In this document: positions 1 to 7,921 of the stretch, one piece after another | Layout: every line of letters starts with the position of its first letter | How positions within the stretch are numbered: the stretch's first letter is position 1 | Source: Brumimicrobium sp041655765 | GTDB taxonomy: Bacteria; Bacteroidota; Bacteroidia; Flavobacteriales_D; Crocinitomicaceae | NCBI GenBank assembly: GCA_041655765.1 | Contig: JBBAEU010000012.1 | Location: forward strand, 1-64,000 | DNA length: 64,000 nucleotides | Direction: 5' to 3' | Made by a program: the position numbers and the translations under genes | Notes under the pieces: generated by a model | Databases searched by the model: none | What the model was told of the DNA's origin: nothing | Seen by the model: only the letters and a program-made list of their open reading frames with translations

Positions 1-81
1 CTGTCCAATTACGGTTGTATTCAATGTTAGTAATACAACTACAGCAGATAATTTTATTAATATTATATCTTTAAGTTTCAT
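1..81 (-). CDS. Secreted protein, N-terminal fragment (cut by window edge)
   Basis: An ATG at 81 opens 27 codons that run off the left edge of the window. The visible part is a signal peptide: a KLKD start, a hydrophobic core and a likely cleavage site ending VIGQ. Its ATG overlaps the TGA of the small gene upstream (ATGA), so the two are probably co-transcribed and translationally coupled. The mature protein lies outside the window, so no function can be assigned. Confidence 0.6.
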   Translation of the reverse strand, partial: MKLKDIILIKLSAVVVLLTLNTTVIGQ

Positions 82-498
82 TGTTTTGATGCATTAATGT
101 TTATAAAGTCAAAGTTTAGCAGTTGACTTTTTATATATCCGTTATTATCTTTTTTAAATACATAAAAAGTTTTGTTCCTAAAATATGTTTCTTGGTATTC
201 AACTGTTGAATTGGCAGGAATAGTAACCTTAAAATCCTCGTCTTGGCGAATTTCATTTATACCATTCGCATTTTTATATGTTAAATCTCGATTAAAATGA
301 AGCGTAATTTCATTATCAGTTAAATTTTCATACTTAAAAATTATCCGTTGATGGTTTATATCATCCACTTTATATAAGATAATTAATTTCGCTTTTATAA
401 ATCACGTAATTATCAGTCGCTGTTGCTACTTCCCAAGTTTGCGACAAGGTGTTGCCAATAAAAAGTAATGAAAGTAGTATAAAGAAAATTTGTTTCAT
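78..498 (-). pseudogene. Small secreted protein, probably frameshifted
   Basis: Two frames together look like one gene. An ATG at 498 encodes a signal peptide (MKQIFFILLLSLLFIGNTLSQ) and about 22 more residues, then stops with TAA at 370-372. One base out of frame, starting at a GTG at 368, an open frame of 96 residues continues with a compact, strand-rich sequence and no signal of its own. The second frame is open upstream to about 402, so a single indel in the A/T run near 370-396 would join them into a protein of about 140 residues. This could be a genuine mutation or a sequencing error. The family is not recognised; the body resembles small Bacteroidota proteins with an 'ENLTDNEITLHF'-type beta segment. 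Its stop overlaps the start of the next gene. Confidence 0.55.
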
Positions 499-663
499 AA
501 GTACATTGTATTTTATTGCACTAAATTAAAATAATTTAAAGAAAGAGACAAGGTTGGTCTTAAAAAAATTTAATTCTTTAGTCAATTTATTGTTCATGAA
601 GAGTAAGTAAAATACTTTTTTTTTGTAGAAATGAACAATGGCTTACTACTTTTCTATAAAGGT

Positions 664-2025
664 TTACCTAAAATTTTTGGACACATAATTTTCTAAAATT
701 TTAAAAAAATTTAAAATTTCAGCATTGGTGTTTTGTCCATTTATTGTAACGAAACGAATAAAGTCTTGATCTTTATATGTTCCATGACTTACCAAAACTT
801 TTTCATCTTCATAAAGCTGTTTAACCAACTCTTTTGCAGGAATACTTTTATAGTTAAAACATACAGAAATAGAATCATCGAAGCTGTACAATGTATAATC
901 AGGATGATTACGCACGTATTTTCTTGCTGTATCTGCCAAGTCAAATTCGTGATTCACTAATTTCTCTAACCCTTTAGTTCCTACAAACTTCCAGAAAGTC
1001 CAAAACTTTAAAGCATCATTTCTTCTTCCGCATTGCAGGGAAGTTTTTCCTGGATTAAATTCATCCCTTTCGGTTTGAAATAAATAATCTGCTTCCGTGG
1101 AAAAAGAATCGTAAAGATGTTTCTTTTCTTTTACCACAATGATAGAACATGTAAGTGGTGTATTTATCATTTTGTGAGCATTGAAGCTAAAAGAATCAGC
1201 TTTTTCTACTCCTTTTATAAGGTATTTATATTTCTCACTAAAGATTACGGCACCACAATATGCTCCATCCACATGTAACCAAATATTGTATTCTTGGCAA
1301 ACGTTCGAAATTTCTTCAATTGGATCAAAAACACCTAAAACAGTCGTTCCAGCAGTGGCGTTTACCATAATAGGATGAAAGCCAGCTGCAATATCCTTTT
1401 CGATTGTCGATTTTAAGGATTTTACATCCATTTCCCCTTTTTCATTTGTTGGTATAAATCGAACATTATTTTTCCCAATTCCAGTAAAAGCAGCGTTTTT
1501 AGGAATGCTATAGTGCGATTCAATTGAAGTGTAAACGGTCATTTTCTGGGCATTCCCATCAAAACGTACTTTTTCGTTTTGTGCATCTCGAGCGAGAATC
1601 ATTGACATCAAGTTTGACATTGAACCACCACTAGGGAAAGTTCCGTCAGCATCAATATTCCAACCCAAAATTTCACAAACTTTGCGAATGACCACTTTCT
1701 CAATCCCCACTTGTACGCCAGCTGCTTTGTATGTGTACATACTGTTATTGAGCATCACAGAAAGGAGTTCTCCCAAAACAGCTTTTTCATTACGGCCTCC
1801 ATACAATTGGTTAAAAAAACCATTAGTTGAAGTCCTTGTTGAAGTAAAAATAATCTCCTTCAATTTTTCCATAAATGCCTCTTCATCAATTGGATTATCT
1901 CCCAAAGAAAAATCGATAGTGTCAAACAAATCATTAGCTGGAATAAACTTTGCAACAGGCTTTTCCTTTTCATTTTTTAGCAACGCTTCTGCTAACTCTT
2001 GAAAATCTTTTAATGTCTTCTCCAT
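664..2025 (-). CDS. Group II PLP-dependent decarboxylase (glutamate / cysteine-sulfinate / aromatic amino acid type)
   Basis: This is a pyridoxal-phosphate enzyme that should remove CO2 from an amino acid in the cytoplasm. The group II decarboxylase fold is shown by the cofactor segment HVDGAYCG and by the Schiff-base lysine in NAHKM (about residue 285). A substrate-binding TFPSGGSMSN segment precedes them. At 453 residues it matches glutamate, 2,4-diaminobutyrate and cysteine-sulfinate decarboxylases in length. The frame opens at a TTG at 2031, but the ATG at 2025 is the more likely start. The substrate cannot be fixed from sequence. The gene stands alone: its 3' side faces a 160-bp spacer and its 5' side is divergent from the glycosyltransferase gene. 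Confidence 0.85.
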   Translation of the reverse strand: MEKTLKDFQELAEALLKNEKEKPVAKFIPANDLFDTIDFSLGDNPIDEEAFMEKLKEIIFTSTRTSTNGFFNQLYGGRNEKAVLGELLSVMLNNSMYTYKAAGVQVGIEKVVIRKVCEILGWNIDADGTFPSGGSMSNLMSMILARDAQNEKVRFDGNAQKMTVYTSIESHYSIPKNAAFTGIGKNNVRFIPTNEKGEMDVKSLKSTIEKDIAAGFHPIMVNATAGTTVLGVFDPIEEISNVCQEYNIWLHVDGAYCGAVIFSEKYKYLIKGVEKADSFSFNAHKMINTPLTCSIIVVKEKKHLYDSFSTEADYLFQTERDEFNPGKTSLQCGRRNDALKFWTFWKFVGTKGLEKLVNHEFDLADTARKYVRNHPDYTLYSFDDSISVCFNYKSIPAKELVKQLYEDEKVLVSHGTYKDQDFIRFVTINGQNTNAEILNFFKILENYVSKNFR

Positions 2026-2172
2026 AATCAAAATGGTCTCTTCATTTTTTTGAATGTAACTCCCAAAGTCAAATTCCGAGCCAATATCCCTTATTCATTT
2101 AAAACGGGAGACAAAAATATATTTTTTTTGATGGAAAAAGAAAAAACCATGCTACATTCCTTACTTCTTTCG

Positions 2173-2180
2173 TATTTTTG
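2173..2180 (+). promoter_or_regulatory. Bacteroidota -7 element
   Basis: TATTTTTG matches the Bacteroidota -7 consensus TAnnTTTG exactly. It sits 11 bases before the glycosyltransferase ATG at 2192, which implies a leader of only a few bases. No clear -33 TTTG is seen. Confidence 0.55.
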
Positions 2181-2191
2181 TCATTTTTACT

Positions 2192-3304
2192 ATGAAGATT
2201 GGAATAAATACAAGGTTTTTGCTTTCTCATAAAATGGAAGGTTTTGGTTGGTACACGTATGAAACCATGAAACGTATCACTCAAAATCATCCCGAACACG
2301 AATTTGTATTTTTTTTTGACAGAAAATTTGATGAACGATTTATTTTTTCAGAAAACATTACACCAGTGGTTTTGTATCCACCAACACGGCATCCTATCCT
2401 ACAAATAATTTGGTTTGATTATATGATTCCTCGCGCTTTAAAGAAATATAATTGCGATTGTTTTGTGTCCACTGATGGTTACTTATCATTAAAAACAGAT
2501 TTACCCCAACTTACAGTGATGCACGATTTGAATTTCGAACACAATCCAAATGATTTACCAGCCAGTGCGGTTAAGTTTCTTAGAAAGAGGTTTCCTTTAT
2601 TTGCTAAAAAGGCTACTAGATTGTGTACTGTTTCTAATTATTCTAAAGAAGATATTGTAAAAACTTATGATATTTCTCCAGATAAAATTGATGTCGCATA
2701 TAATGGTGTCTCTCCAATATTTCAAGTAATTGAAGAAAAAGAAAGGCAAGAAATCAGAAAAGAGTTTACAAAGGATAAACCATTTATTTTATTTGTTGGT
2801 TCGATTCATAAACGAAAAAATCTCAAACGACTTGTAGATGCCTATAAACAATTAAAAGCTGAAGAAAAAATTGAGCACCATTTATTAATTGTTGGCGAAC
2901 CCATGTGGAAGAATCAGGATTTTAAGATAGATGAACCGTTTAAAGAGTTTATCCACTTCACAGGGCATTTGTCCATTGAAAAATTAGCAAAAATCACAGC
3001 CAGTGCTACATGTTTGGCATTTGTCAGTTATTTTGAAGGATTTGGAATTCCAATGATTGAAGCCATGCAATCTGGTACGCCCGTTTTAGCAGGAAACAGG
3101 ACTTCATTGCCCGAAATTGGAGGTGACGCAGCTATGTATTGTGATCCTTACAGTGTTGATTCTATCAAAGAAGGTTTGAAAAAATTGTTGCAAGATGATT
3201 CTATAAGACAGTTGTATATCGATAAAGGACTAGAAAGAGCAGATGAATTTAGTTGGGACAAAACAGCAGAAGGATTATGGAAGGCTATCCAAACTATTTT
3301 TTAA
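2192..3304 (+). CDS. Family 4 glycosyltransferase (GT-B, group 1)
   Basis: A predicted retaining glycosyltransferase that moves a sugar from a nucleotide-sugar donor onto a cell-surface glycan or lipid. The C-terminal donor domain shows the group 1 segment at about 282-290, with the two glutamates of the E-x7-E motif (E282GFGIPMIE290). LFVGSIHKRKN marks the start of the Rossmann-like second domain. There is no signal peptide or membrane segment, so it should act on the inner face of the membrane. At 370 residues its length is normal. The start is fixed by the -7 element just upstream. A methyltransferase gene follows 25 bases later and may share the transcript. The acceptor is unknown. Confidence 0.88.
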   Translation: MKIGINTRFLLSHKMEGFGWYTYETMKRITQNHPEHEFVFFFDRKFDERFIFSENITPVVLYPPTRHPILQIIWFDYMIPRALKKYNCDCFVSTDGYLSLKTDLPQLTVMHDLNFEHNPNDLPASAVKFLRKRFPLFAKKATRLCTVSNYSKEDIVKTYDISPDKIDVAYNGVSPIFQVIEEKERQEIRKEFTKDKPFILFVGSIHKRKNLKRLVDAYKQLKAEEKIEHHLLIVGEPMWKNQDFKIDEPFKEFIHFTGHLSIEKLAKITASATCLAFVSYFEGFGIPMIEAMQSGTPVLAGNRTSLPEIGGDAAMYCDPYSVDSIKEGLKKLLQDDSIRQLYIDKGLERADEFSWDKTAEGLWKAIQTIF

Positions 3305-3329
3305 TAAATATTATACTAAACCTATTGAG

Positions 3330-4079
3330 ATGTTATATGAGCGATTAAAAAAAATATTATACTTTGTTTTTCCTAAAAAGAGTATAAAAAAATATAAGAA
3401 ACAAATTAGAAAGTTATTTTTCCCTTTCTTTAAAGGAAGTAAGCACGCTTGTACAATTTGTCAAAAAAACTTTAGTCGTTTTATCATGATTAACTATCAG
3501 GATGATAAATTATGCCCATATTGTGGTAGTATTTCTCGAGACAGAAGGTTATTTTTACTCATTCAAGAAGAAATATATTTAAACAAAGATAGAAAACCAG
3601 TCATTTTAGATTTTTCACCATCTGACAGCATTTTTGATAAACTCTCTAAAGATAACCGAATCGAATATTACGCAAGTGACTTGTCAGGCAATTTTAATGC
3701 TGATTATCATTATGATTTAACGAATGTGAATTGTGAGGACAATAAATTTGATTTTATCATCTGCTTTCATATTCTCGAACACATTGTAGAAGATAAAAAA
3801 GCAATATCTGAATTATACAGAATTATAAAACCCAATGGCATAATTTTTATTCAAACCCCATTCAAAGACGGAGATATTTACGAAGATTATACTATTGTTT
3901 CTCCGCAAGAAAGATTAATGCATTTTGGACAAGAAGATCATGTTCGGGTTTATTCTGTGCAGACTTTGGCAGAACGATTAGCCTCATCTGGGTTCAAACT
4001 TGATATCAAAAAATTTAAAGATGGAAATGATTTTAATGGTTTAAGAGAAAATGAAATCATTATTCTCGCATCTAAATAA
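3330..4079 (+). CDS. SAM-dependent methyltransferase with N-terminal zinc ribbon
   Basis: The protein has a basic N-terminus, then a four-cysteine zinc ribbon (C41-x2-C44 and C62-x2-C65 in LCPYCG). A type 11 methyltransferase domain follows, with FDFIICFHILEHI as the post-motif strand and the LYRIIKPNGI region. The frame is open back to 3243, but that stretch overlaps the glycosyltransferase gene. The ATG at 3330, 25 bases after that gene, is the better start and gives 249 residues. Such ribbon-methyltransferase fusions occur among glycan clusters in Bacteroidota, so a role in modifying a sugar is plausible but inferred. Substrate unknown. Confidence 0.75.
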   Translation: MLYERLKKILYFVFPKKSIKKYKKQIRKLFFPFFKGSKHACTICQKNFSRFIMINYQDDKLCPYCGSISRDRRLFLLIQEEIYLNKDRKPVILDFSPSDSIFDKLSKDNRIEYYASDLSGNFNADYHYDLTNVNCEDNKFDFIICFHILEHIVEDKKAISELYRIIKPNGIIFIQTPFKDGDIYEDYTIVSPQERLMHFGQEDHVRVYSVQTLAERLASSGFKLDIKKFKDGNDFNGLRENEIIILASK

Positions 4080-4141
4080 TATTTTCTAAACTTATTATCA
4101 TTTCTTAACATAGGTCAATGCAACAATAATTCACAAATGAG

Positions 4142-4149
4142 TATCTTTG
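4142..4149 (+). promoter_or_regulatory. Bacteroidota -7 element of yceI
   Basis: TATCTTTG fits TAnnTTTG and lies about 30 bases before the ATG at 4180, which is a normal leader length. Confidence 0.6.
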
Positions 4150-4179
4150 TCCTAATTAACCAAATAATTATTTTAACAG

Positions 4180-4812
4180 ATGAAAAAAGTATTTTTATTA
4201 TTCGCAGGAGCAGGATTATTCATGACATCTTGCGTAAGCAATCCGGAAGGAGAAAAAGCAGAAACAACTGATGCTCAAGAAGTAAAAGAAGCAGTTGAAG
4301 AAAGTGTAACTTACACACTCAACACAGAAGAATCAACATTAAGATGGGAAGCTAGAAAAGTATCTGCTACTCACCATGGTACAGTTGAATTCAAATCTGG
4401 AGAATTTTACGTTGAAGGTTCAGAAATCGCTGGAGGAAGATTTGTAACTGATATGTCAACAATTGTTAACGAAGATTTAGAAGGAGAGTGGAACGAAAAA
4501 TTAGTAGGCCACTTAATGTCTGATGATTTCTTTAGTGTTGAAAATCACCCTGAAACAGTTTTTGAAATTACTGGTGTAGAATCAACTGACCAAGCAAACA
4601 TTTATAAAGTTTCTGGTAACTTAATCATTAAAGGGATTTCAAAAAACATCACATTCAATGCTGAAGTTGGTGAAGTTTCTGATACAAAACTTACAATGAA
4701 TGCAGATTTCAATATCGAAAGAGAGAATTGGGATATCACCTACGCAGGTGCACCTGATGATTTAATTGCGAAAGAAATTAACTTTAAAGTTAATCTTGTA
4801 GCATACTTATAA
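4180..4812 (+). CDS. YceI-family lipoprotein
   Basis: A 210-residue lipoprotein: the signal peptide ends at lipobox MTSC, with the lipidated cysteine at residue 18. A short acidic linker follows. The YceI domain then begins around residue 45 (TLRWEARKVSATHHG) and runs to the end. YceI proteins form a lipocalin-like barrel that binds long isoprenoid-type lipids such as quinone precursors, and are often stress-induced; the actual ligand here is not known. The gene has its own promoter and a terminator hairpin just downstream, so it appears monocistronic. Confidence 0.9.
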   Translation: MKKVFLLFAGAGLFMTSCVSNPEGEKAETTDAQEVKEAVEESVTYTLNTEESTLRWEARKVSATHHGTVEFKSGEFYVEGSEIAGGRFVTDMSTIVNEDLEGEWNEKLVGHLMSDDFFSVENHPETVFEITGVESTDQANIYKVSGNLIIKGISKNITFNAEVGEVSDTKLTMNADFNIERENWDITYAGAPDDLIAKEINFKVNLVAYL

Positions 4813-4841
4813 GTATAATAGAATCTTATATTATAGAAAAG

Positions 4842-4868
4842 AAAGGGAGACATTAGTTTCCCTTTTTT
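4842..4868 (+). terminator. Rho-independent terminator of the yceI-family gene
   Basis: AAAGGGA at 4842-4848 pairs with TCCCTTT at 4859-4865 and the hairpin runs into a T tract. It lies 30 bases after the yceI-family stop codon. Confidence 0.65.
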
Positions 4869-4889
4869 GTAGTTTCATTACTTAAACTA

Positions 4890-4921
4890 TTTGTATATTA
4901 CCTATTTGTATATTACTTTTG
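4890..4921 (+). promoter_or_regulatory. Full -33/-7 promoter of the small lipoprotein
   Basis: TTTG (4890-4893), 20 bases of spacer and TACTTTTG (4914-4921) make a complete Bacteroidota promoter. The spacer contains a 13-bp direct repeat of ATTTGTATATTAC. The position argues for translation from the TTG at 4948 rather than from 4891. Confidence 0.65.
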
Positions 4922-4947
4922 AAAGGAACAAGTATTATGTAATAAAT

Positions 4948-5343
4948 TTGAATCAAAAATTATTCATACTAATTTTATTAATTATCGGAGGTTTGACGTT
5001 CGGTTGTAAAAAAGATAACAAACCTGACTTCAGGGATCAATATGTTGGTGTTTATGCAGTGAAAGAAAGATATGTTCCATATCCGCCAGACACGATTAAT
5101 GATACAAGCTATGAAAGAGATACTGTAATTATTGTTGATTACGGAAAAACGGATACTACACTGCGTGTACTTGGTCGTGATATATATTTAGATGAACATG
5201 GACATTATGGTGTCTATCATTACAGTTTAAGACTATGGAATGATAGTATTTCTTCTTATTTTATGAATGGTGGTCTGGGTGGTGGTACTCGGATTTATCA
5301 TGATGGGGTTCGTGTTATTCCATTTTTAGATAAAAATAATTAG
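4948..5343 (+). CDS. Small lipoprotein of unknown function
   Basis: A 131-residue protein if started at the TTG at 4948, which lies 26 bases after an exact -7 element. From this start there is a signal peptide whose lipobox LTFGC places the lipidated cysteine at residue 20, followed by a charged KKDNK stretch. The mature part is rich in tyrosine, aspartate and glycine, with a GGLGGGTRIYHDG segment, and suggests a small beta-sandwich. The open frame extends to 4891, but that would place coding over the promoter. No family recognised. Confidence 0.65.
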   Translation: MNQKLFILILLIIGGLTFGCKKDNKPDFRDQYVGVYAVKERYVPYPPDTINDTSYERDTVIIVDYGKTDTTLRVLGRDIYLDEHGHYGVYHYSLRLWNDSISSYFMNGGLGGGTRIYHDGVRVIPFLDKNN

Positions 5344-5380
5344 CACCAAAAATAATTTTCTAATTTATAGAATATTTTTT

Positions 5381-5388
5381 TACCTTCG
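5381..5388 (+). promoter_or_regulatory. Possible -7 element
   Basis: TACCTTCG is one base from TAnnTTTG and lies 75 bases before the methyltransferase ATG at 5464. It is the only candidate in this spacer. Confidence 0.35.
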
Positions 5389-5463
5389 CAAGCGTATGAT
5401 TTCAATAAATCAAAAGAGAATTTTTATTGGATTACATAATTTCTAAACTAAAAATATTGGAAA

Positions 5464-5982
5464 ATGTATAAGGTAGTTCCTGAAAAAAGATACAATATTA
5501 CCCTAGAATTGGTTAACAGATTTTTCGGTAAGGATGAAAAAATATTAGACCTAGGCGTTCCAAATCCTTTATCAGACCTAATCCAAAAAGAGGGCTACAA
5601 CGTTTCCAACACTGATGGAGGCGACCTTGACGAAGAGTTCTTAAAACTCAAAGACATTGAGGCGGACGGAGTTACTGCATTTGAAATTCTGGAACATTTA
5701 CTCAATCCGTATTCTGTCCTAAAAAATATTCCAGGCAAAAAACTATTGATTACCGTTCCTCTAAAATTATGGTTTGCAGAGCCATACAGAAATATGGATG
5801 ACATCAGAGATTGGCATTATCATGAATTTACTGATTGGCAACTGGATCGATTACTCGATAAAACTGGTTGGGAAATAAAATATCGACAAAAATGGACAAA
5901 TCCTTCAGGAAAAATTGGAATTCGACCGATTTTAAGAAGATTTACACCGAGATATTATGCCGTTTATGCTGAGAGAAGGTAA
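5464..5982 (+). CDS. Small SAM-dependent methyltransferase
   Basis: A 172-residue class I methyltransferase. ILDLGVP (27-33) is a degenerate SAM-binding loop, and AFEILEHLLNPYSVLKNI is the region after the acidic strand. A C-terminal DWHYHEFTDWQLDRLL helix is the kind often seen in small-molecule or glycan methyltransferases. It has no signal peptide. The substrate cannot be deduced. It lies apart from the earlier methyltransferase and probably has its own promoter. Confidence 0.75.
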   Translation: MYKVVPEKRYNITLELVNRFFGKDEKILDLGVPNPLSDLIQKEGYNVSNTDGGDLDEEFLKLKDIEADGVTAFEILEHLLNPYSVLKNIPGKKLLITVPLKLWFAEPYRNMDDIRDWHYHEFTDWQLDRLLDKTGWEIKYRQKWTNPSGKIGIRPILRRFTPRYYAVYAERR

Positions 5983-6070
5983 TTCATAAATCGTAGATTT
6001 ATCCTTTGTTTTGATTAAAAACTCTAAAAATAAATCAAAGCAATTCTTTTCACTTTCATAAAATTTATAG

Positions 6071-6078
6071 TACTTTCG
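6071..6078 (+). promoter_or_regulatory. Possible -7 element of recJ
   Basis: TACTTTCG, one base from TAnnTTTG, lies 20 bases upstream of the recJ ATG at 6098. Confidence 0.45.
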
Positions 6079-6097
6079 TTCAACCACTTAAATTAAA

Positions 6098-7846
6098 ATG
6101 ATGATGAATAAAAAATGGCTTATTAAAGAGCAACCCAACGGTGTTCAAGTAGAAAAATTACGGAAAGAACTCGGTGTTTCAGAAGTTGTAGCTTGTATGT
6201 TGGTACAACGCGGAATTGATACCTTCGAAGCAGCTGAAAGTTTTTTCAGAGGAACTTTAGATGAATTACACGATCCTTTCTTAATGAAGGATATGGATAG
6301 GGCTGTAAATCGCATTAATAGAGCATTAAAAGACAATGAGAAAATTTTGATTTATGGCGATTACGATGTAGATGGAACAACCGCTGTATCACTTGTTTAC
6401 TCATATTTATCTAACTTCTCGAATCAATTAGATTATTACATTCCCGATAGATACACTGAAGGCTACGGTGTGAGTAGTCAAGGAATTGAATATGCAAAAG
6501 AAAATGGATTCACATTAATTATCACATTGGATTGCGGTATTAAGGCAAACGAAAATGTAGATTTATCTAATTCTTATGGAATTGATGTAATTATTTGCGA
6601 TCATCATACGCCCGGCGATGAATTACCCAAAGCCATTGTTTTAGACCCAAAACGAGTAGATTGTGAATACCCATACAAAGAATTATCTGGTTGTGGTGTT
6701 GGTTTCAAGTTAATGCAAGCACTTGCTCAATTGAATGATTGGGATGTAGCGGAACTATTTGAAAATTTAGACCTTTTAGCAATAAGTATTGGCGCCGATA
6801 TCGTCCCCGTTACAGGAGAAAATAGGATTTTGACACAACTCGGACTAAAACAAATCAACGAAAGTAAATTACCTCGTCATGGATTGGAAATAATGTTGAA
6901 TTTAGCTAAAAAAGAAAAACCACTTACGCTTACAGACGTAGTTTTTACAATTGCACCAAGAATCAATGCCGCAGGTAGAATGAAAGATGCAAAAATGGCA
7001 GTTGAATTATTAACTTCAGATGATAAAAAGAAGGTCCGAGAAATAGCAAAAGAAATTCAAGATTTAAACGATACAAGAAAGGAACTAGACAAAACCATCA
7101 CCGAGGAGGCATTGGAAATCATTCAAAATGACTCTAGTTTTAAGAACAAACATACCACCGTCGTTTATCAGAGTGATTGGCACAAAGGAGTTTTAGGAAT
7201 TGTTTCATCACGACTTATTGAAAAACATTATCGTCCAACCATAGTTCTTACTAATGATGGTGATAGTGACTTAATTACAGGCTCTGCAAGAAGCGTCAAA
7301 GACATTAATGTTTATGAAGCTATTAAAGATTGTGAGCAAGACTTAGAAAAGTTTGGTGGTCACGTTGCAGCTGCTGGACTGACTTTAAAAAAGGATAATC
7401 TTAAAAGTTTTATTACCAATTTTGAAAAAGCGGTACAAAAACAGGTGGACCCTGAATCTTTAGTTCCTGAAATAATTATCGAAAAGGAATTATCTTTTAA
7501 TGATATCTTCAACTTAGGAGAATCTGTTTACGAAGTGCCTAGGCTTCTACGTATTCTCAAAGAGTTTGAACCACATGGACCAGGCAATATGAAACCAAGG
7601 TTTATTGCAAAAAATGTTTTTGCTCACGAACCAAGACTTTTAAAAGGAGAGCATCTTAAAATGAAAGTTTTTCAACCAGATTTTCAGAAATATCTTAATG
7701 CTATTTATTTTTATGCATCAGAAATGCTCTCAATCGTTGAAAAAGGTCCTTTTGATATTGTATTTACACTTGAAATAAACGAATTTAAGGGAAAATCTAC
7801 ACCGCAATTAATGATAAAAGATTTAAGAAAAACCTCTATTTTGTAA
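6098..7846 (+). CDS. recJ: Single-stranded-DNA-specific exonuclease RecJ
   Basis: RecJ degrades single-stranded DNA 5' to 3' in mismatch, base-excision and RecF-pathway repair. The DHH phosphoesterase core is clear: DYDVDG at 88-93 (metal ligands) and DHH at 168-170. A DHHA1 domain carries GGHVAAAGL, and the C-terminal OB-like part contains HGPGN. At 582 residues the length is typical. Three nearby ATG-rich codons make the exact start uncertain (6098 or 6101). A hairpin at 7873-7906 probably ends the transcript. Confidence 0.95.
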   Translation: MMMNKKWLIKEQPNGVQVEKLRKELGVSEVVACMLVQRGIDTFEAAESFFRGTLDELHDPFLMKDMDRAVNRINRALKDNEKILIYGDYDVDGTTAVSLVYSYLSNFSNQLDYYIPDRYTEGYGVSSQGIEYAKENGFTLIITLDCGIKANENVDLSNSYGIDVIICDHHTPGDELPKAIVLDPKRVDCEYPYKELSGCGVGFKLMQALAQLNDWDVAELFENLDLLAISIGADIVPVTGENRILTQLGLKQINESKLPRHGLEIMLNLAKKEKPLTLTDVVFTIAPRINAAGRMKDAKMAVELLTSDDKKKVREIAKEIQDLNDTRKELDKTITEEALEIIQNDSSFKNKHTTVVYQSDWHKGVLGIVSSRLIEKHYRPTIVLTNDGDSDLITGSARSVKDINVYEAIKDCEQDLEKFGGHVAAAGLTLKKDNLKSFITNFEKAVQKQVDPESLVPEIIIEKELSFNDIFNLGESVYEVPRLLRILKEFEPHGPGNMKPRFIAKNVFAHEPRLLKGEHLKMKVFQPDFQKYLNAIYFYASEMLSIVEKGPFDIVFTLEINEFKGKSTPQLMIKDLRKTSIL

Positions 7847-7872
7847 ATGAACACAGAATTGTAATATAAAAT

Positions 7873-7914
7873 AGCCTCATTACTTTGTAAAGTCTAATGA
7901 AGGGCTTATTTTTG
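7873..7914 (+). terminator. Hairpin ending recJ, abutting the dusB promoter
   Basis: AGCCTCATTA (7873-7882) pairs with TAATGAAGGGCT (7895-7906) apart from a two-base bulge and one G-T pair. TTATTTTTG follows, serving both as the T tract and as the -7 box of dusB. Confidence 0.45.
7907..7914 (+). promoter_or_regulatory. -7 element of dusB
   Basis: TATTTTTG matches TAnnTTTG exactly and ends only 7 bases before the ATG at 7922. The mRNA must be leaderless or nearly so. Confidence 0.55.
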
Positions 7915-7921
7915 TATTCCT

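Noticed and set aside
3243..3329. N-terminal extension of the zinc-ribbon methyltransferase
   Set aside because: It overlaps the end of the glycosyltransferase gene out of frame and adds nothing domain-like; the ATG at 3330 is preferred.
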